45,159 nt of DNA from Acidobacteriota bacterium (GTDB lineage: Bacteria; Acidobacteriota; Terriglobia; Acidiferrales; UBA7541): assembly GCA_003223325.1 (NCBI GenBank), contig QHYS01000075.1, positions 1-45,159 of the forward strand. The letters are read 5' to 3'. A model generated the notes under the pieces. It saw only the letters and a list, made by a program, of their open reading frames with translations, was not told the origin of the DNA and searched no databases. Shown here one piece after another: positions 17,705 to 26,335 of the stretch; the first letter of the stretch is position 1, and each line of letters opens with the position of its first letter. The position numbers were made by a program, and so were the translations under genes.

Positions 17705-18328
17705 ATGGCCGGCTCAGCCCCGCGAGTGCTTATCGTTTCCGGTCCGTCGGGCTCGGGCAAATCCACGCTTGTGCAGAATCTGCACGGACTGCCGGGCCTG
17801 ATGTTCTCCATTTCATCCACGACGCGACCGCGCCGCCTAACAGAAAGCCCGGGGAAATGTTATGATTTCATCACGGACGCGGAATTCAAGCGCCGAGTCG
17901 ACTCCGGCGAATTTCTCGAGTACGCGCAAGTATTCGGGCGGCACTGGTACGGCACGCCGCGGAAACAAGTGGACGACGCACATCGTGCGGGGCTCGATCT
18001 GGTCTTGGAGATCGACGTACAGGGCGCACGGCAAGTGAAAGAAAAATTGCCGGACTCTATTGCCGTATTCATTGCCCCGCCGTCTAGACAGGATCTTGAG
18101 CGCAGGCTGCGTGCCCGCGGCCAGGATCCCGATGAGGCTATAACTCGCCGCCTGGAACGTGCGCGGCAGGAGATAGCGAGTTCGGCAGAATACGATTTTG
18201 TGGTCGTGAACGACGATCTCGAACGGGCCAGCGATGAACTGCGAGCCATTGCCCTGGCCTCCCGCTGCCGCCGGCGGGACAATGACGAACGGCTTGGCAA
18301 GATTCTCGAGTCCTTTGGAGGTCCCTAA
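17705..18328 (+). CDS. gmk: guanylate kinase
   Basis: The 207-residue enzyme transfers phosphate from ATP to GMP or dGMP. It has the P-loop GPSGSGKST, the GMP-binding stretch SISSTTRPRR and SGEFLEYAQVFGRHWYGTP, and the Walker-B-like strand LDLVLEIDVQGARQV. Length is normal. It starts two bases after yicC and is followed at once by rpoZ, the usual yicC-gmk-rpoZ-coaBC order. Confidence 0.97.
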   Translation: MAGSAPRVLIVSGPSGSGKSTLVQNLHGLPGLMFSISSTTRPRRLTESPGKCYDFITDAEFKRRVDSGEFLEYAQVFGRHWYGTPRKQVDDAHRAGLDLVLEIDVQGARQVKEKLPDSIAVFIAPPSRQDLERRLRARGQDPDEAITRRLERARQEIASSAEYDFVVVNDDLERASDELRAIALASRCRRRDNDERLGKILESFGGP

Positions 18329-18331
18329 CGC

Positions 18332-18553
18332 ATGGCCGTTCTGAATCAGGCTCCAGATAGCCAGTTCGCGTTCGTGGTGGTTGCGGGGAAGCGCGCGCGT
18401 CAATTGATGTCCGGCGCCGCGCCGCTGCTGACGAACCCTCGTTCTCATAAGGCCACCCGGGTAGCCATGGAAGAACTCAGCGCCGGCCAACTCGAATATC
18501 GCACCCCTGACTTGGATGGCGCGGAAAAGGACGGCAAGCGGCGGAAAGAATAG
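18332..18553 (+). CDS. rpoZ: RNA polymerase omega subunit
   Basis: The 73-residue protein has the omega features: FVVVAGKRARQL (the conserved alanine-x-arginine-alanine-arginine-like helix) and HKATRVAMEELSAGQLEY. Omega helps assemble the beta-prime subunit and forms part of a ppGpp site in proteobacteria. Its position between gmk and coaBC is conserved. It is short and lacks a long tail, as in many non-proteobacterial omegas. Confidence 0.92.
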   Translation: MAVLNQAPDSQFAFVVVAGKRARQLMSGAAPLLTNPRSHKATRVAMEELSAGQLEYRTPDLDGAEKDGKRRKE

Positions 18554-18565
18554 CGCCGCCCAGGG

Positions 18566-19795
18566 ATGCGTATCGCGCTCGGTGTTACCGGAGGAGTAGC
18601 GGCCTATAAAGCAGCCGAGCTGGTCCGGCGGCTCCAACAGGAGCGAATAGAAGTTCAGGTGGTGATGACGCGCAGCGCGCAGGAATTTGTTGCGCCGCTG
18701 ACGTTCGCAGCCTTGACCGGACAGAAAGTCGTTACGGAATTGTTCGGAACCGAGGCGCCCGCGAACGTAGAAAGCGCCATTGAGCATATCGCGATCGCAC
18801 AACGCATTGAGGCGCTGGTCATCGCACCGGCGACGGCCGACATCATCGCAAAACTAGCGCATGGCGTTGCGGACGACTTCCTCACTACCTTGTACCTGGC
18901 GACTACTGCACCCGTAATTGTGGCTCCCGCCATGAATGTGAATATGTGGGAGCACGCTGCGACGCGCGAAAATGTACACATACTGCGTGGGCGCGGTGTG
19001 CACGTGGTCGCACCGGACGAGGGATATCTGGCTTGCGGCATGACGGGCGCCGGGCGCCTCGCCGGATTGGAAGCGATCATCGACGCAGTACTGGAATCGC
19101 TGGGCATCCGGCGAGATTTAGATAACGAAACAGTGCTGGTGACGGCCGGCCCGACTTGTGAGGATCTGGACCCGGTCCGATTTCTGACCAATCGCTCTTC
19201 CGGCCGAATGGGTTACGCCGTGGCGGAGGCCGCAGCGCGTCGCGCGGCGCGCGTGGTCCTGATCAGTGGGCCAGTATCCTTAGAGGCACCGGTGGGGGTC
19301 GAGCGCATCAATGTTCGCACGACGGAGCAGATGCACCGCGCGGTTCTGGAGAATTTGGAGCGCGCCACAGTCGTTGTGATGGCTGCCGCGGTTGCCGATT
19401 ACCGGCCGGTCATGCCCTACCGAAGCAAGTTGAAACGGGGAACAGAGCGCCTGAACATTGAATTCGAGCCCACCGCGGACATTTTGGCTGACGTTTCGCG
19501 GCGCAGAGGGGAGCGGGTTTTGATCGGCTTTGCAGCCGAAAGCGAGCAGGTGGCCGAGCATGCCCGGCGCAAACTTAAGGAGAAGGCGGCAGATTTGATC
19601 GTGGCCAACGATGTAACCGCTCCGGGAGCCGGCTTTGACCATGACACAAACGTTGTTTCCATTTTCCGCAGCGATGGCTCCGAGCGGTCTCTGCCGAAGC
19701 TGACCAAAATTCAAGTGGCCCATCGCATTCTCGACGAAATCGTGGAGCTCCGCCGCTCCAGGCACGGCGTTGGCAGTTCCTCGGAAGCTCGCTGA
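18566..19795 (+). CDS. coaBC: bifunctional phosphopantothenoylcysteine decarboxylase / phosphopantothenate-cysteine ligase
   Basis: The 409-residue protein has two domains of coenzyme A synthesis. The CoaC flavoprotein part carries the N-terminal ALGVTGGVAAYKAAELVRRL, the active-site His in EHIAIAQ, the PAMNVNMW motif, and the substrate-recognition LACGMTGAGRLA. The CoaB part carries VTAGPTCEDLDPVRFLTNRSSGRMGYA, AAAVADYRP with the catalytic lysine region KLKRG, and IVANDVT. It converts 4'-phosphopantothenate to 4'-phosphopantetheine via phosphopantothenoylcysteine. It follows rpoZ in the same operon. Confidence 0.97.
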   Translation: MRIALGVTGGVAAYKAAELVRRLQQERIEVQVVMTRSAQEFVAPLTFAALTGQKVVTELFGTEAPANVESAIEHIAIAQRIEALVIAPATADIIAKLAHGVADDFLTTLYLATTAPVIVAPAMNVNMWEHAATRENVHILRGRGVHVVAPDEGYLACGMTGAGRLAGLEAIIDAVLESLGIRRDLDNETVLVTAGPTCEDLDPVRFLTNRSSGRMGYAVAEAAARRAARVVLISGPVSLEAPVGVERINVRTTEQMHRAVLENLERATVVVMAAAVADYRPVMPYRSKLKRGTERLNIEFEPTADILADVSRRRGERVLIGFAAESEQVAEHARRKLKEKAADLIVANDVTAPGAGFDHDTNVVSIFRSDGSERSLPKLTKIQVAHRILDEIVELRRSRHGVGSSSEAR

Positions 19796-19801
19796 GGCGT
19801 A

Positions 19802-20197
19802 ATGCAATTGGGATTTTCTCCTTCCAACAGAGAAAAACTGCGATCCTGGCTGCGCTATTACGAGGATTTAGGCATCGGGGCCTTCTATCGCGATCGTGCG
19901 CCATGGCGAGGCTCGATGGATGAAGCAGTGACGGAAACACACGAAAAAGAGACAGCTGAATCTGTCAAACCGAACCTTGCGCCGCCTGCACAGAGTCGCC
20001 CCTCCATTCCGAACGTATCTGTGGCGAACTGGCGGGCTGTACACGCTGCAAACTGCACCGCCGCCGGACGAACATCGTCTTCGGCGTCGGCAATCCGCAT
20101 GCCGAGTTGGTTTTTGTGGGAGAGGGGCCGGGACATGACGAGGACGTGCAAGGAATTCCTTTCGTTGGCCGCGCGGGCCAGTTGCTCACACAGATGA
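19802..20197 (+). CDS. type 4/5 Fe-S uracil-DNA glycosylase, N-terminal frame (frameshifted)
   Basis: The frame starts at ATG 19802, six bases after coaBC, and reads through a poorly conserved N-terminal linker ending SRPSIPNVSVA. After position 20025 the conserved sequence moves to another frame. There, GAACTGGCGGGC gives ELAGCTRCKLH, with the first two iron-sulfur cysteines, then NIVFGVGNPHAELVFVGEGPG. Adding one base between 20025 and 20026 restores a single gene from 19802 to 20571, so one base is missing. The remainder of this frame, to 20197, is a meaningless shadow. There is no slippery heptamer at the site. Confidence 0.75.
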   Translation: MQLGFSPSNREKLRSWLRYYEDLGIGAFYRDRAPWRGSMDEAVTETHEKETAESVKPNLAPPAQSRPSIPNVSVANWRAVHAANCTAAGRTSSSASAIRMPSWFLWERGRDMTRTCKEFLSLAARASCSHR

Positions 20198-20571
20198 TCA
20201 AGGCCATGGGCCTCAGCCGCGACGACGTATATATCGCGAACGTAGTGAAATGCCGCCCGCCCGAAAATCGCACGCCTGAAAAAGATGAGATTGCCACTTG
20301 TCTCCCATTTCTCTTACGCCAGCTTACGAACATCAATCCGAAGGTCATCGTCTGCCTCGGAAGCGTTGCGGCTCAGGCTCTGTTGAATACAAACAAATCC
20401 ATTTCGCATTTTCGGGGCCAGTGGATTGATTTTCGAGGCGCCAAATTGATAGCCACCTATCATCCCGCGTATCTCTTACGCAATCCCCACGCGAAGCCGG
20501 AAGTCTGGGCTGATCTGAAGAAGGTCATGGTTTTGCTCGGACTTACCCCGCACAAAGAAAAGCGCGCCTGA
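20107..20571 (+). CDS. udg: type 4/5 Fe-S uracil-DNA glycosylase, C-terminal part
   Basis: This frame carries the catalytic body of the family that removes uracil from DNA: VGEGPGHDEDVQGIPFVGRAG (motif 1), NVVKCRPPENRTPEKDE with a cluster cysteine and ATCLPFL with the next, VIVCLGSVAAQALL, and the ATYHPAYLLR motif. The homology begins upstream at 20026, where CTRC supplies the first two of four Fe-S cysteines. An internal start at 20107 would lose these, so the separated part is unlikely to be stable. It lies between coaBC and priA, consistent with a DNA-repair/replication neighbourhood. Confidence 0.85.
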   Translation: MVFVGEGPGHDEDVQGIPFVGRAGQLLTQMIKAMGLSRDDVYIANVVKCRPPENRTPEKDEIATCLPFLLRQLTNINPKVIVCLGSVAAQALLNTNKSISHFRGQWIDFRGAKLIATYHPAYLLRNPHAKPEVWADLKKVMVLLGLTPHKEKRA

Positions 20572-20632
20572 AAAGTCCTCGGGGAGAGCTGGTCGTTTTC
20601 GGTTGCTGTGGCTGCTAAACTAGGCCACTCCC

Positions 20633-23062
20633 ATGGTTCGCACTTGTGAAGTGGCTTTACCCCTCCCGCTGCGCACAACTTTCACCTACCGGGTCCCCGA
20701 GGCCCTCGATGAACCGATGGTAACCGGTGCGCGTGTTGTGGTGCCGTTCCGCAATCGAGCCATACTTGGGGTTGTACTCAAACGCGGCGAGTGTGCGAAT
20801 GGGGCCTCGCTCAAAAATGTCACAGAGCTCCTCGATCGCGTGCCCACGCTTTCGTCCTCCCTGGTAGAACTCGGGCGCTGGATCTCCAATTACTACTTGT
20901 CATCTATTGGCGAAACGCTTCGCGCCATGCTGCCGCCGGCTGTCGAGTTGCAGTTTGACCGCGAATGGCAGATTAGCGATGCGGGCCGCGCACGCTTGCA
21001 AGAGTTGCGATCATTGGCAGTGCCGAGTGAAGTTGAATCCGCGGACCGAACCCTTTTGCAGCTATTGGAAACCCGCGGAGGCGTTGTGTCCGATGGGATT
21101 CTCCGCAACATAAAGGGTAACTTGGCAGCAACGAGTCGCCTCCTGCGCAGGAAGGAACTGGTAGTACGTGGAGCAGGCAGACATCGCGCAGTGCGGATGC
21201 AGAAGATGATTGCCTGGAGAGATCAGGCTGTTCCTGCTCAGTCCGACCCTGTGGAGCATAGGGTTCATCGAGTCCTTGCCGAGAGCGCCGGGACTGTGGC
21301 GCTGGGATCCCTCTTGAAGGCGGCGGCGGTATCGCGGGCTGTGGTTCAGCGTCTGGTGAAGGAGGGCAAGTTAGTCGTATCGGAAGAGCCTTTGGTTCCT
21401 GAACAGGCGCCTTTCGCGATCGATCTGATTCCGCCTGTCAACCCACTGAATGCTGAACAAACTCATGTCGTGGAGGCTATCGAGGGCTGGTTGCGGGCGC
21501 GTACGTTCCATCCTGCACTACTGTATGGCGTGACGGGCAGCGGCAAGACAGAGGTGTACATTCGCGCCGTCGAAGCCACCCTGGCCCTCGGCCGCGCTGC
21601 GATCATTTTGGTTCCGGAAATTGCCCTGACCATATGGATTAGCAACATCTGCCGTGCGCGTTTCGGCAGCACGGTAGCCGTGCTGCACAGCGGCCTTTCC
21701 GACCAGGAACGCGCCCGGGAATGGTGGCGAGTGCGCCGCCAAGAAGTGCGCGTCGTGGTCGGGACGCGTTCCGCGGTTTTCGCACCCTTAGAGGGCATCG
21801 GATTGATCGTCATCGACGAGGAGCAGGAGTCAAGCTACAAGCAAGAAGAAGCGCCACGTTACCACGGACGCGACGTGGCCCTCATGCGGGCCAAGCTGGA
21901 AGGGGCAGTGGCCTTGCTCGGCTCGGCGACGCCTTCTCTGGAGAGCTATCAACGTGCACGGGAAGGTAAGTACGAGCTCCTTTACCTGCGATCGCGCGTG
22001 GAAAATCGGCCCATGGCAGCAGTGCAGATCGCGGATCTTCGCGAGGACTTCCGGCGCACTCATAAGACCACCCCTATTTCCCAGGATTTGCGAGAGGCGA
22101 TTGCGCGGGAACTTGCGGCGGGCAGACAATCCATCGTTCTGATCAATCGCCGTGGGTATTCGTGGTTCGTGCTCTGCCGGAGCTGTGGCGCCACGATTCT
22201 TTGTGAGAATTGCAGCATCGCCCTGACTTATCACAAAAAGCGTGAGCGCCTGACGTGCCACTATTGTGGCTTCGCTCGCCGGGTAGCGACTGCCTGTCCA
22301 AAGTGCAATTCCGAGCACATCTATTTTGTCGGCGCAGGCGCGGAGCAAGTGGAGGAACACCTGCGGACGCTTTTTCCGCAAGCTCGCATCGCCCGCCTTG
22401 ACCGCGATGCCGTGCGCAATAAGCGGGCCTTCGCTGAGGTGCTCAGCGCATTCGCGGCTGGCAACATGGACATTCTGGTGGGGACACAAATGGTTGCCAA
22501 AGGACACGACTTCCATGGGGTCACTCTGGTTGGAGTTGCTTCGGCTGACGCACAATTGGGTTTCCCCGATTTTCGGGCGGCGGAAAGAACCTTTCAGCTA
22601 CTGACCCAAGTGGCCGGACGTGCGGGCCGCGGTAGCTTGCCCGGACAAGTGATCGTGGAGAGCCATCATCCGGAGCATTATGCAATTCAGACGGCTGCCT
22701 CCCAGGACTATGTCTCATTTTTCGAAAAGGAGCTGCACTTTCGGCGATTGATGCATTACCCGCCATTTGTCGCGCTTTCGAGCGTCTTGGTCCGCGGCGC
22801 GAAACTGGAAAAGGCTATTCATTGGTCCCGGCAGATCGAAGCCTTCTTTGAATCCCAAAAAATATCGGAAATCAAGATACTGGGACCTGCGGCCGCTCCG
22901 CTCTCGCGTTTGAAAGGCGAATACCGCTTCCATTTCCTGCTGAAATCCAGCCGGAGAGCAGCCCTCAATAAGATTGTGAACAAATGCCTGGCCTTTTGCT
23001 CGGAGAAGGGAATCCCGGATCGCGCGATCCTGATCGATGTAGATCCGGTGAATCTGTTGTGA
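20633..23062 (+). CDS. priA: primosomal replication protein PriA (3'-5' DNA helicase)
   Basis: The 809-residue protein has the N-terminal 3'-fork-binding domain (CEVALPLPLRTTFTYRVPE, GARVVVPFRNR), a winged-helix region, and a superfamily 2 helicase core. The core has Walker A GVTGSGKTEVYIRA, the DEEQ box (VIDEEQESSYKQEEAPRYHGRD), GSATPSLES, and motifs V and VI (LVGTQMVAKGHDF, QVAGRAGRG). An eight-cysteine zinc-binding insert lies at 22180-22310 (CRSCGATILCENC and CHYC, CPKC). It restarts stalled forks by loading the replicative helicase. Two family motifs that normally read ISLTPQ are seen as LTIWISNI, a mild change. It closes the co-directional block. Confidence 0.96.
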   Translation: MVRTCEVALPLPLRTTFTYRVPEALDEPMVTGARVVVPFRNRAILGVVLKRGECANGASLKNVTELLDRVPTLSSSLVELGRWISNYYLSSIGETLRAMLPPAVELQFDREWQISDAGRARLQELRSLAVPSEVESADRTLLQLLETRGGVVSDGILRNIKGNLAATSRLLRRKELVVRGAGRHRAVRMQKMIAWRDQAVPAQSDPVEHRVHRVLAESAGTVALGSLLKAAAVSRAVVQRLVKEGKLVVSEEPLVPEQAPFAIDLIPPVNPLNAEQTHVVEAIEGWLRARTFHPALLYGVTGSGKTEVYIRAVEATLALGRAAIILVPEIALTIWISNICRARFGSTVAVLHSGLSDQERAREWWRVRRQEVRVVVGTRSAVFAPLEGIGLIVIDEEQESSYKQEEAPRYHGRDVALMRAKLEGAVALLGSATPSLESYQRAREGKYELLYLRSRVENRPMAAVQIADLREDFRRTHKTTPISQDLREAIARELAAGRQSIVLINRRGYSWFVLCRSCGATILCENCSIALTYHKKRERLTCHYCGFARRVATACPKCNSEHIYFVGAGAEQVEEHLRTLFPQARIARLDRDAVRNKRAFAEVLSAFAAGNMDILVGTQMVAKGHDFHGVTLVGVASADAQLGFPDFRAAERTFQLLTQVAGRAGRGSLPGQVIVESHHPEHYAIQTAASQDYVSFFEKELHFRRLMHYPPFVALSSVLVRGAKLEKAIHWSRQIEAFFESQKISEIKILGPAAAPLSRLKGEYRFHFLLKSSRRAALNKIVNKCLAFCSEKGIPDRAILIDVDPVNLL

Positions 23063-23071
23063 GGGGGGACC

Positions 23072-24049
23072 TCAGAGGACGAATGGTGCCGGCATGAAGC
23101 ACAGAATGAAAATCGTCCACGCCACGGCGGACAAGATACGCCGGGTCTGATCGAGCGGCTCCCAGCGATCGATCAGAGGCGGGTGGCGAAATCCAATGGC
23201 AACCAGCAAAACCGCCCAAACCAGCCAGCCAGCCCAAAACTTCACCGCCAAGGGCACGAGCAGCAGCGCCACGCCAAAAGACACGCGGCGATGCCACTCG
23301 CTCGCCACTGCGTAGAGAATGTGTCCGCCGTCCAGTTGCCCGGCCGGAAGGAGGTTAAGTGCCGTTGCAAAGAGCCCCACCCACGCGGCGCGTCCCACCG
23401 GATGCAGCAACAGATGGGCGTGAGGGACGCCGGGCCGAAGCGCGAGTTCCAGCAGCCGTTGGGCCAGCGGCTGGCCGAACACGAGGGCGGAAGATGCCTC
23501 GGCGGCTGGGATGACTTTCGAAAATAGGATAGCCACGGCGAGCGCAGGGACCGCAACCAAAAAGCCCACCAGTGGACCCGCCAGCGCCATGTCGAATAGA
23601 GCCCGGCGGTTAAAAATTGGCGAGCGGATTCGAATGAAGGCGCCCAGAGTACCGATTAAGGTGGGCGCCGGAATGAAATAAGGATAAGTCGCGTTGATAC
23701 GGTAGTGGTGGCAGGCGAAAAAATGGCCGAGTTCATGGGCAAGCAGAATGCCAAGCAGTGTCACCGCAAACGGGATGCCCGAGATGAAAAGCTGTGGTTC
23801 TGCGAAGGGCCGGAAGTAATCGGAGAAGAAACGATCGAATCCCGGCGGCTCATTAGCAGCGTAAGAGGTGGCGAACTGCGCTCCAGCGGCGAGTGTAGAG
23901 AACGCTGTGACAACAAAAAGACCGACGGCCACAACGAACGAACGGAGGGGACGAGGCTCCCGAGGCCAAACTAGGGCACGCGCCGGCGCCCATGGCCCGG
24001 GTTCCGGTCCTTGGAGTTCTAGGGGTATCGGTTCTGATTCATCTTGCAT
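23072..24049 (-). CDS. site-2 protease family (M50) intramembrane metalloprotease
   Basis: The 325-residue protein has about seven hydrophobic segments. The zinc site HELGH lies at residues 105-109 (ILLAHELGHFFACHHY), and the second ligand motif NLLPAGQLDGGH is in a later helix. A PAPTLIGTLGAFIRIRSP stretch between them matches the EGY1-like and FtsH-associated branch of M50 proteases rather than RseP, since no PDZ domain is present. It would cut membrane-spanning substrates within the inner membrane; the substrate is unknown. It converges with priA with a gap of only nine bases. Confidence 0.9.
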   Translation of the reverse strand: MQDESEPIPLELQGPEPGPWAPARALVWPREPRPLRSFVVAVGLFVVTAFSTLAAGAQFATSYAANEPPGFDRFFSDYFRPFAEPQLFISGIPFAVTLLGILLAHELGHFFACHHYRINATYPYFIPAPTLIGTLGAFIRIRSPIFNRRALFDMALAGPLVGFLVAVPALAVAILFSKVIPAAEASSALVFGQPLAQRLLELALRPGVPHAHLLLHPVGRAAWVGLFATALNLLPAGQLDGGHILYAVASEWHRRVSFGVALLLVPLAVKFWAGWLVWAVLLVAIGFRHPPLIDRWEPLDQTRRILSAVAWTIFILCFMPAPFVL

Positions 24050-24106
24050 AGGGATATGAGTTGGATGCAGCCGAACTGGAAAACGAGTGGGACGAGCCCT
24101 CGTGGT

Positions 24107-24373
24107 TTAGATCGATTGCAGCTCTTTGCCTGGCTTGAACCGAACGGCCTTACCCGGAGGAATATTAACCTCCTGACCGGTGCGAGGGTTACGGCCGATT
24201 CCCGTCTTGCGCGGCTTGACGTTGAAGACGCCGAAGCGGCGGAGTTCGATCCGGCGGCCGCGGCCCAAGGCACCCTTTATCGTTTCAAAGACCGTCTCCA
24301 CAGCCTGCTCGGCCTTAGTGCGCGTTACGTTCGTACGGGTGACAACTGCGTTCACGATGTCGAGCTTGATCAC
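24107..24373 (-). CDS. HU/IHF family DNA-binding protein
   Basis: The 88-residue protein has the family shape: helices KLDIVNAVVTRTNVTRTKAEQAVETVF, then IELRRFGVFNVKPRKTGIGRNPRTG (the beta-arm with GRNPRTG), and IPPGKAVRFKPGKEL. I chose GTG 24373 because it begins at the first helix and has GGAGG six bases upstream. The longer frame to 24595 runs through the promoter region. It bends DNA and organises the nucleoid; HU or IHF cannot be decided from this sequence alone. Confidence 0.93.
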   Translation of the reverse strand: MIKLDIVNAVVTRTNVTRTKAEQAVETVFETIKGALGRGRRIELRRFGVFNVKPRKTGIGRNPRTGQEVNIPPGKAVRFKPGKELQSI

Positions 24374-24407
24374 GCCACGCCTCCAGCCTGCAAAAAAAGG
24401 GAAGGCT

Positions 24408-24435
24408 ATGCTAACACTGGCATTTAGCTTGTCAA
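24408..24435 (-). promoter_or_regulatory. probable sigma-70 promoter of the HU-like gene
   Basis: On the minus strand there is a perfect TTGACA (24430-24435) and TAGCAT (24408-24413) with a 16-base spacer. They lie 35 bases upstream of the chosen GTG. The long A/T run at 24391-24397 lies in the leader. Confidence 0.65.
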
Positions 24436-24620
24436 GGCAAGGTCTCGACAAACCCGACAAACGTACGTCGCTTCTTGTGATAAAGGCTGATATGAAATAA
24501 ATCAGCCCTTCCAGTGGATTCGATGGCGCCCGGCCCCTGAAACTTTGGCATAGGGGTAGATCGATTGAATTACTCCGAATGCTCCGAATGCGCATGACAA
24601 CCCCTGATTATGGCAGTATG

Positions 24621-24857
24621 CTAGAATCCACTGTCCACGGGGCGGTGCATGCGGCGGTGAGGCAAGACCATCTCCCACAGTGGTATCCCCAAAATGAAGA
24701 AGGCCGCAATTTGAGCAGTGACCATCAATAGAGCGCCGGGCCCGAAGAAGATTCGCGCTGGCATGGTGACGGGAAAAATTAGGCGATTGCCATCCTCTCG
24801 GGCGGGACACTCCCGGGCCTTCTTCCGAAACCAGTTCAGAAGAGGTAGTTCGAACAC
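24621..24857 (-). CDS. possible small single-span membrane protein
   Basis: A 78-residue frame has a basic N-terminal part (NWFRKKARECPAREDGNR) and one hydrophobic helix (LLMVTAQIAAFFILGIPLW) near the C-terminus. GTG 24857 is a plausible start with AGGAG 11 bases upstream. I do not recognise the family, and codon bias is weak, so it could be chance. The neighbours are the HU-like gene and the response regulator, both on the same strand. Confidence 0.4.
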   Translation of the reverse strand: MFELPLLNWFRKKARECPAREDGNRLIFPVTMPARIFFGPGALLMVTAQIAAFFILGIPLWEMVLPHRRMHRPVDSGF

Positions 24858-25058
24858 GTTAATGGGGGCTCCTGTTAACGAGGCAGCCACCAGCAATGAA
24901 GCGGACTATCTATCGCACCGTCGGGCGTCAAGCTGGGGAGACAGCGGCAGCACTGCGATCTCTGAAGCTCTCGAACATCTCCTGGCGTCCGCGCTTGCGT
25001 GCCCGGCGCACGCGATTATCTACGCGTTGGCCGTAATTAATCACCAGGCACGTTGGGC

Positions 25059-25619
25059 CTACGCAATGAAGGGACCCATTTTATCAGGGACCTTAACATC
25101 AAATTCGCTATGGCAGTTGATGCAGGATATGTATTGGCGTTCCTTCTTGGCGAATCCGGGGCGCACGGAAACGTGGATGTTCTGCCTCACTTTGCAGTGT
25201 GGACACTCAATCGTCATCTCATTAGCCGTGATTCCGGCAACGCGCTGCAAAGTGGGGATCAAATCGGTCCCGGCTGCGGATTTGGGCACGAACCCATGTC
25301 CCCACAGCTTCATCCCGGCCTTGAATACCGGACCATCGTGGATTGTCAAGAACACTATCTTTGTGGAGGGCGCGATTCGCCGGATTTCGGTAGCGGCTGC
25401 GATACCATTCATGACAGGCATGTTGATGTCCAGCAGGACAATATCGGGCTTCAACTCGATAACTTTTTCGATGGCTTCTTTGCCGTTCTGGGCGTCCCCG
25501 CAGACTTGAAATTGAAAGGAATGCCAATCCAAGAGTTCGCGCAGGGTTGTTCGCGCGGCAGGATGGTCGTCCACAATAAGGATTTTCGGTGGCAATTCCG
25601 CTGCGTATCCCTTTTCCAT
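25059..25619 (-). CDS. response regulator with receiver domain and C-terminal zinc-ribbon output
   Basis: Residues 10-128 are a receiver domain: acidic pocket Asp17-Asp18 (LIVDDH), phospho-acceptor Asp64 (VLLDINMPVMNG), Thr91 and Lys113 (FVPKSAAG). The C-terminal part, residues 136-186, is not a DNA-binding helix-turn-helix. It has two CxxC pairs, Cys139/Cys142 (ECPHCKVRQ) and Cys166/Cys169 (SCINCHSEF), 24 residues apart, which is the pattern of a zinc ribbon, and ends VPDKMGPFIA. No histidine kinase lies nearby. The ribbon closely resembles the stand-alone protein at 26336-26518. I infer a metal-binding protein- or nucleic-acid-contact output; its target is unknown. Confidence 0.88.
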   Translation of the reverse strand: MEKGYAAELPPKILIVDDHPAARTTLRELLDWHSFQFQVCGDAQNGKEAIEKVIELKPDIVLLDINMPVMNGIAAATEIRRIAPSTKIVFLTIHDGPVFKAGMKLWGHGFVPKSAAGTDLIPTLQRVAGITANEMTIECPHCKVRQNIHVSVRPGFAKKERQYISCINCHSEFDVKVPDKMGPFIA

Positions 25620-26118
25620 CCCCGCCTCCCAACTCCATTTTCGTTACGGGCGTGCCAGAGTGCGAGCGGCGGGCGGTACAGGCGTGCTTTACTCGTCAGC
25701 CATTCTTTGGGGCCAATGCTGAGCGGGCGACGCGGGCGAGCCGCCTATCTATCGATTGAGGCAAAGATTGCGTAAAGAGGGTCAGCCCTGATCCTTGAAT
25801 CGCGCCGTGAGACCTCCGACGAGAATTGTTTTCCGACTGCCCTCTGAATTCGCGGCCACATCCCATTGGACCGAATTGGAACTGAGGCGAGACGGCAAAC
25901 CAGAAATCAGATCAAATTCCGCAATCAGAAAGACTCTGAAGCCAATTACCCAACGCAACGTTTCTGGATTGAAACCTAGAGTAAACCGATCTCTCAGTGT
26001 GGAGCGTCGAAGCCTAGCGACTATCGCGTCATGAAGATTACCTAATCGCGCCTCACGTTGGCAATGGCGGCTTCGCGGCGCTAGGCTGCACGTTCTTCCA
26101 TCCCAGTGCTCGCTGCAT

Positions 26119-26301
26119 GTGCTACGGCGACTTAATCTGTTCGAGACTCATGCCGATGCCGAAAAGTTCGCCGACGCCTTAAACCAACAGACCCCGTACG
26201 CCGGACGGAGTGCGTACTACCATGCCCGCAGCAAAGGTCTCTGCAGTGGACAACACGAAATCGTTCGCTTGGCCGAAGACAGCAAGGCAGCCAAAGCTTA
26301 G
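26119..26301 (+). CDS. possible small ORF, unknown
   Basis: A 60-residue frame with a GTG start has a balanced composition (LFETHADAEKFADALNQQTP) that looks amphipathic and helical. There is no recognised domain and no strong ribosome-binding site. It lies in the otherwise empty stretch 25620-26335, in which I see no other gene, RNA or clear repeat. Confidence 0.25.
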   Translation: MLRRLNLFETHADAEKFADALNQQTPYAGRSAYYHARSKGLCSGQHEIVRLAEDSKAAKA

Positions 26302-26335
26302 CGCCAAGGACAGAATCGCTGCTACAAGCTAAGTT

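Noticed and set aside
17837-18802. A 321-residue minus-strand frame over gmk, rpoZ and the start of coaBC
   Set aside because: All three plus-strand genes are clear family members, so this is a GC-rich shadow.
20010-20045. Programmed -1 frameshifting in the uracil-DNA glycosylase gene
   Set aside because: There is no slippery heptamer and no downstream structure I can see; one missing base explains the break fully.
24718-25509. A 263-residue plus-strand frame
   Set aside because: It lies antisense to the response regulator, whose receiver motifs are unmistakable; the plus frame has no domain.
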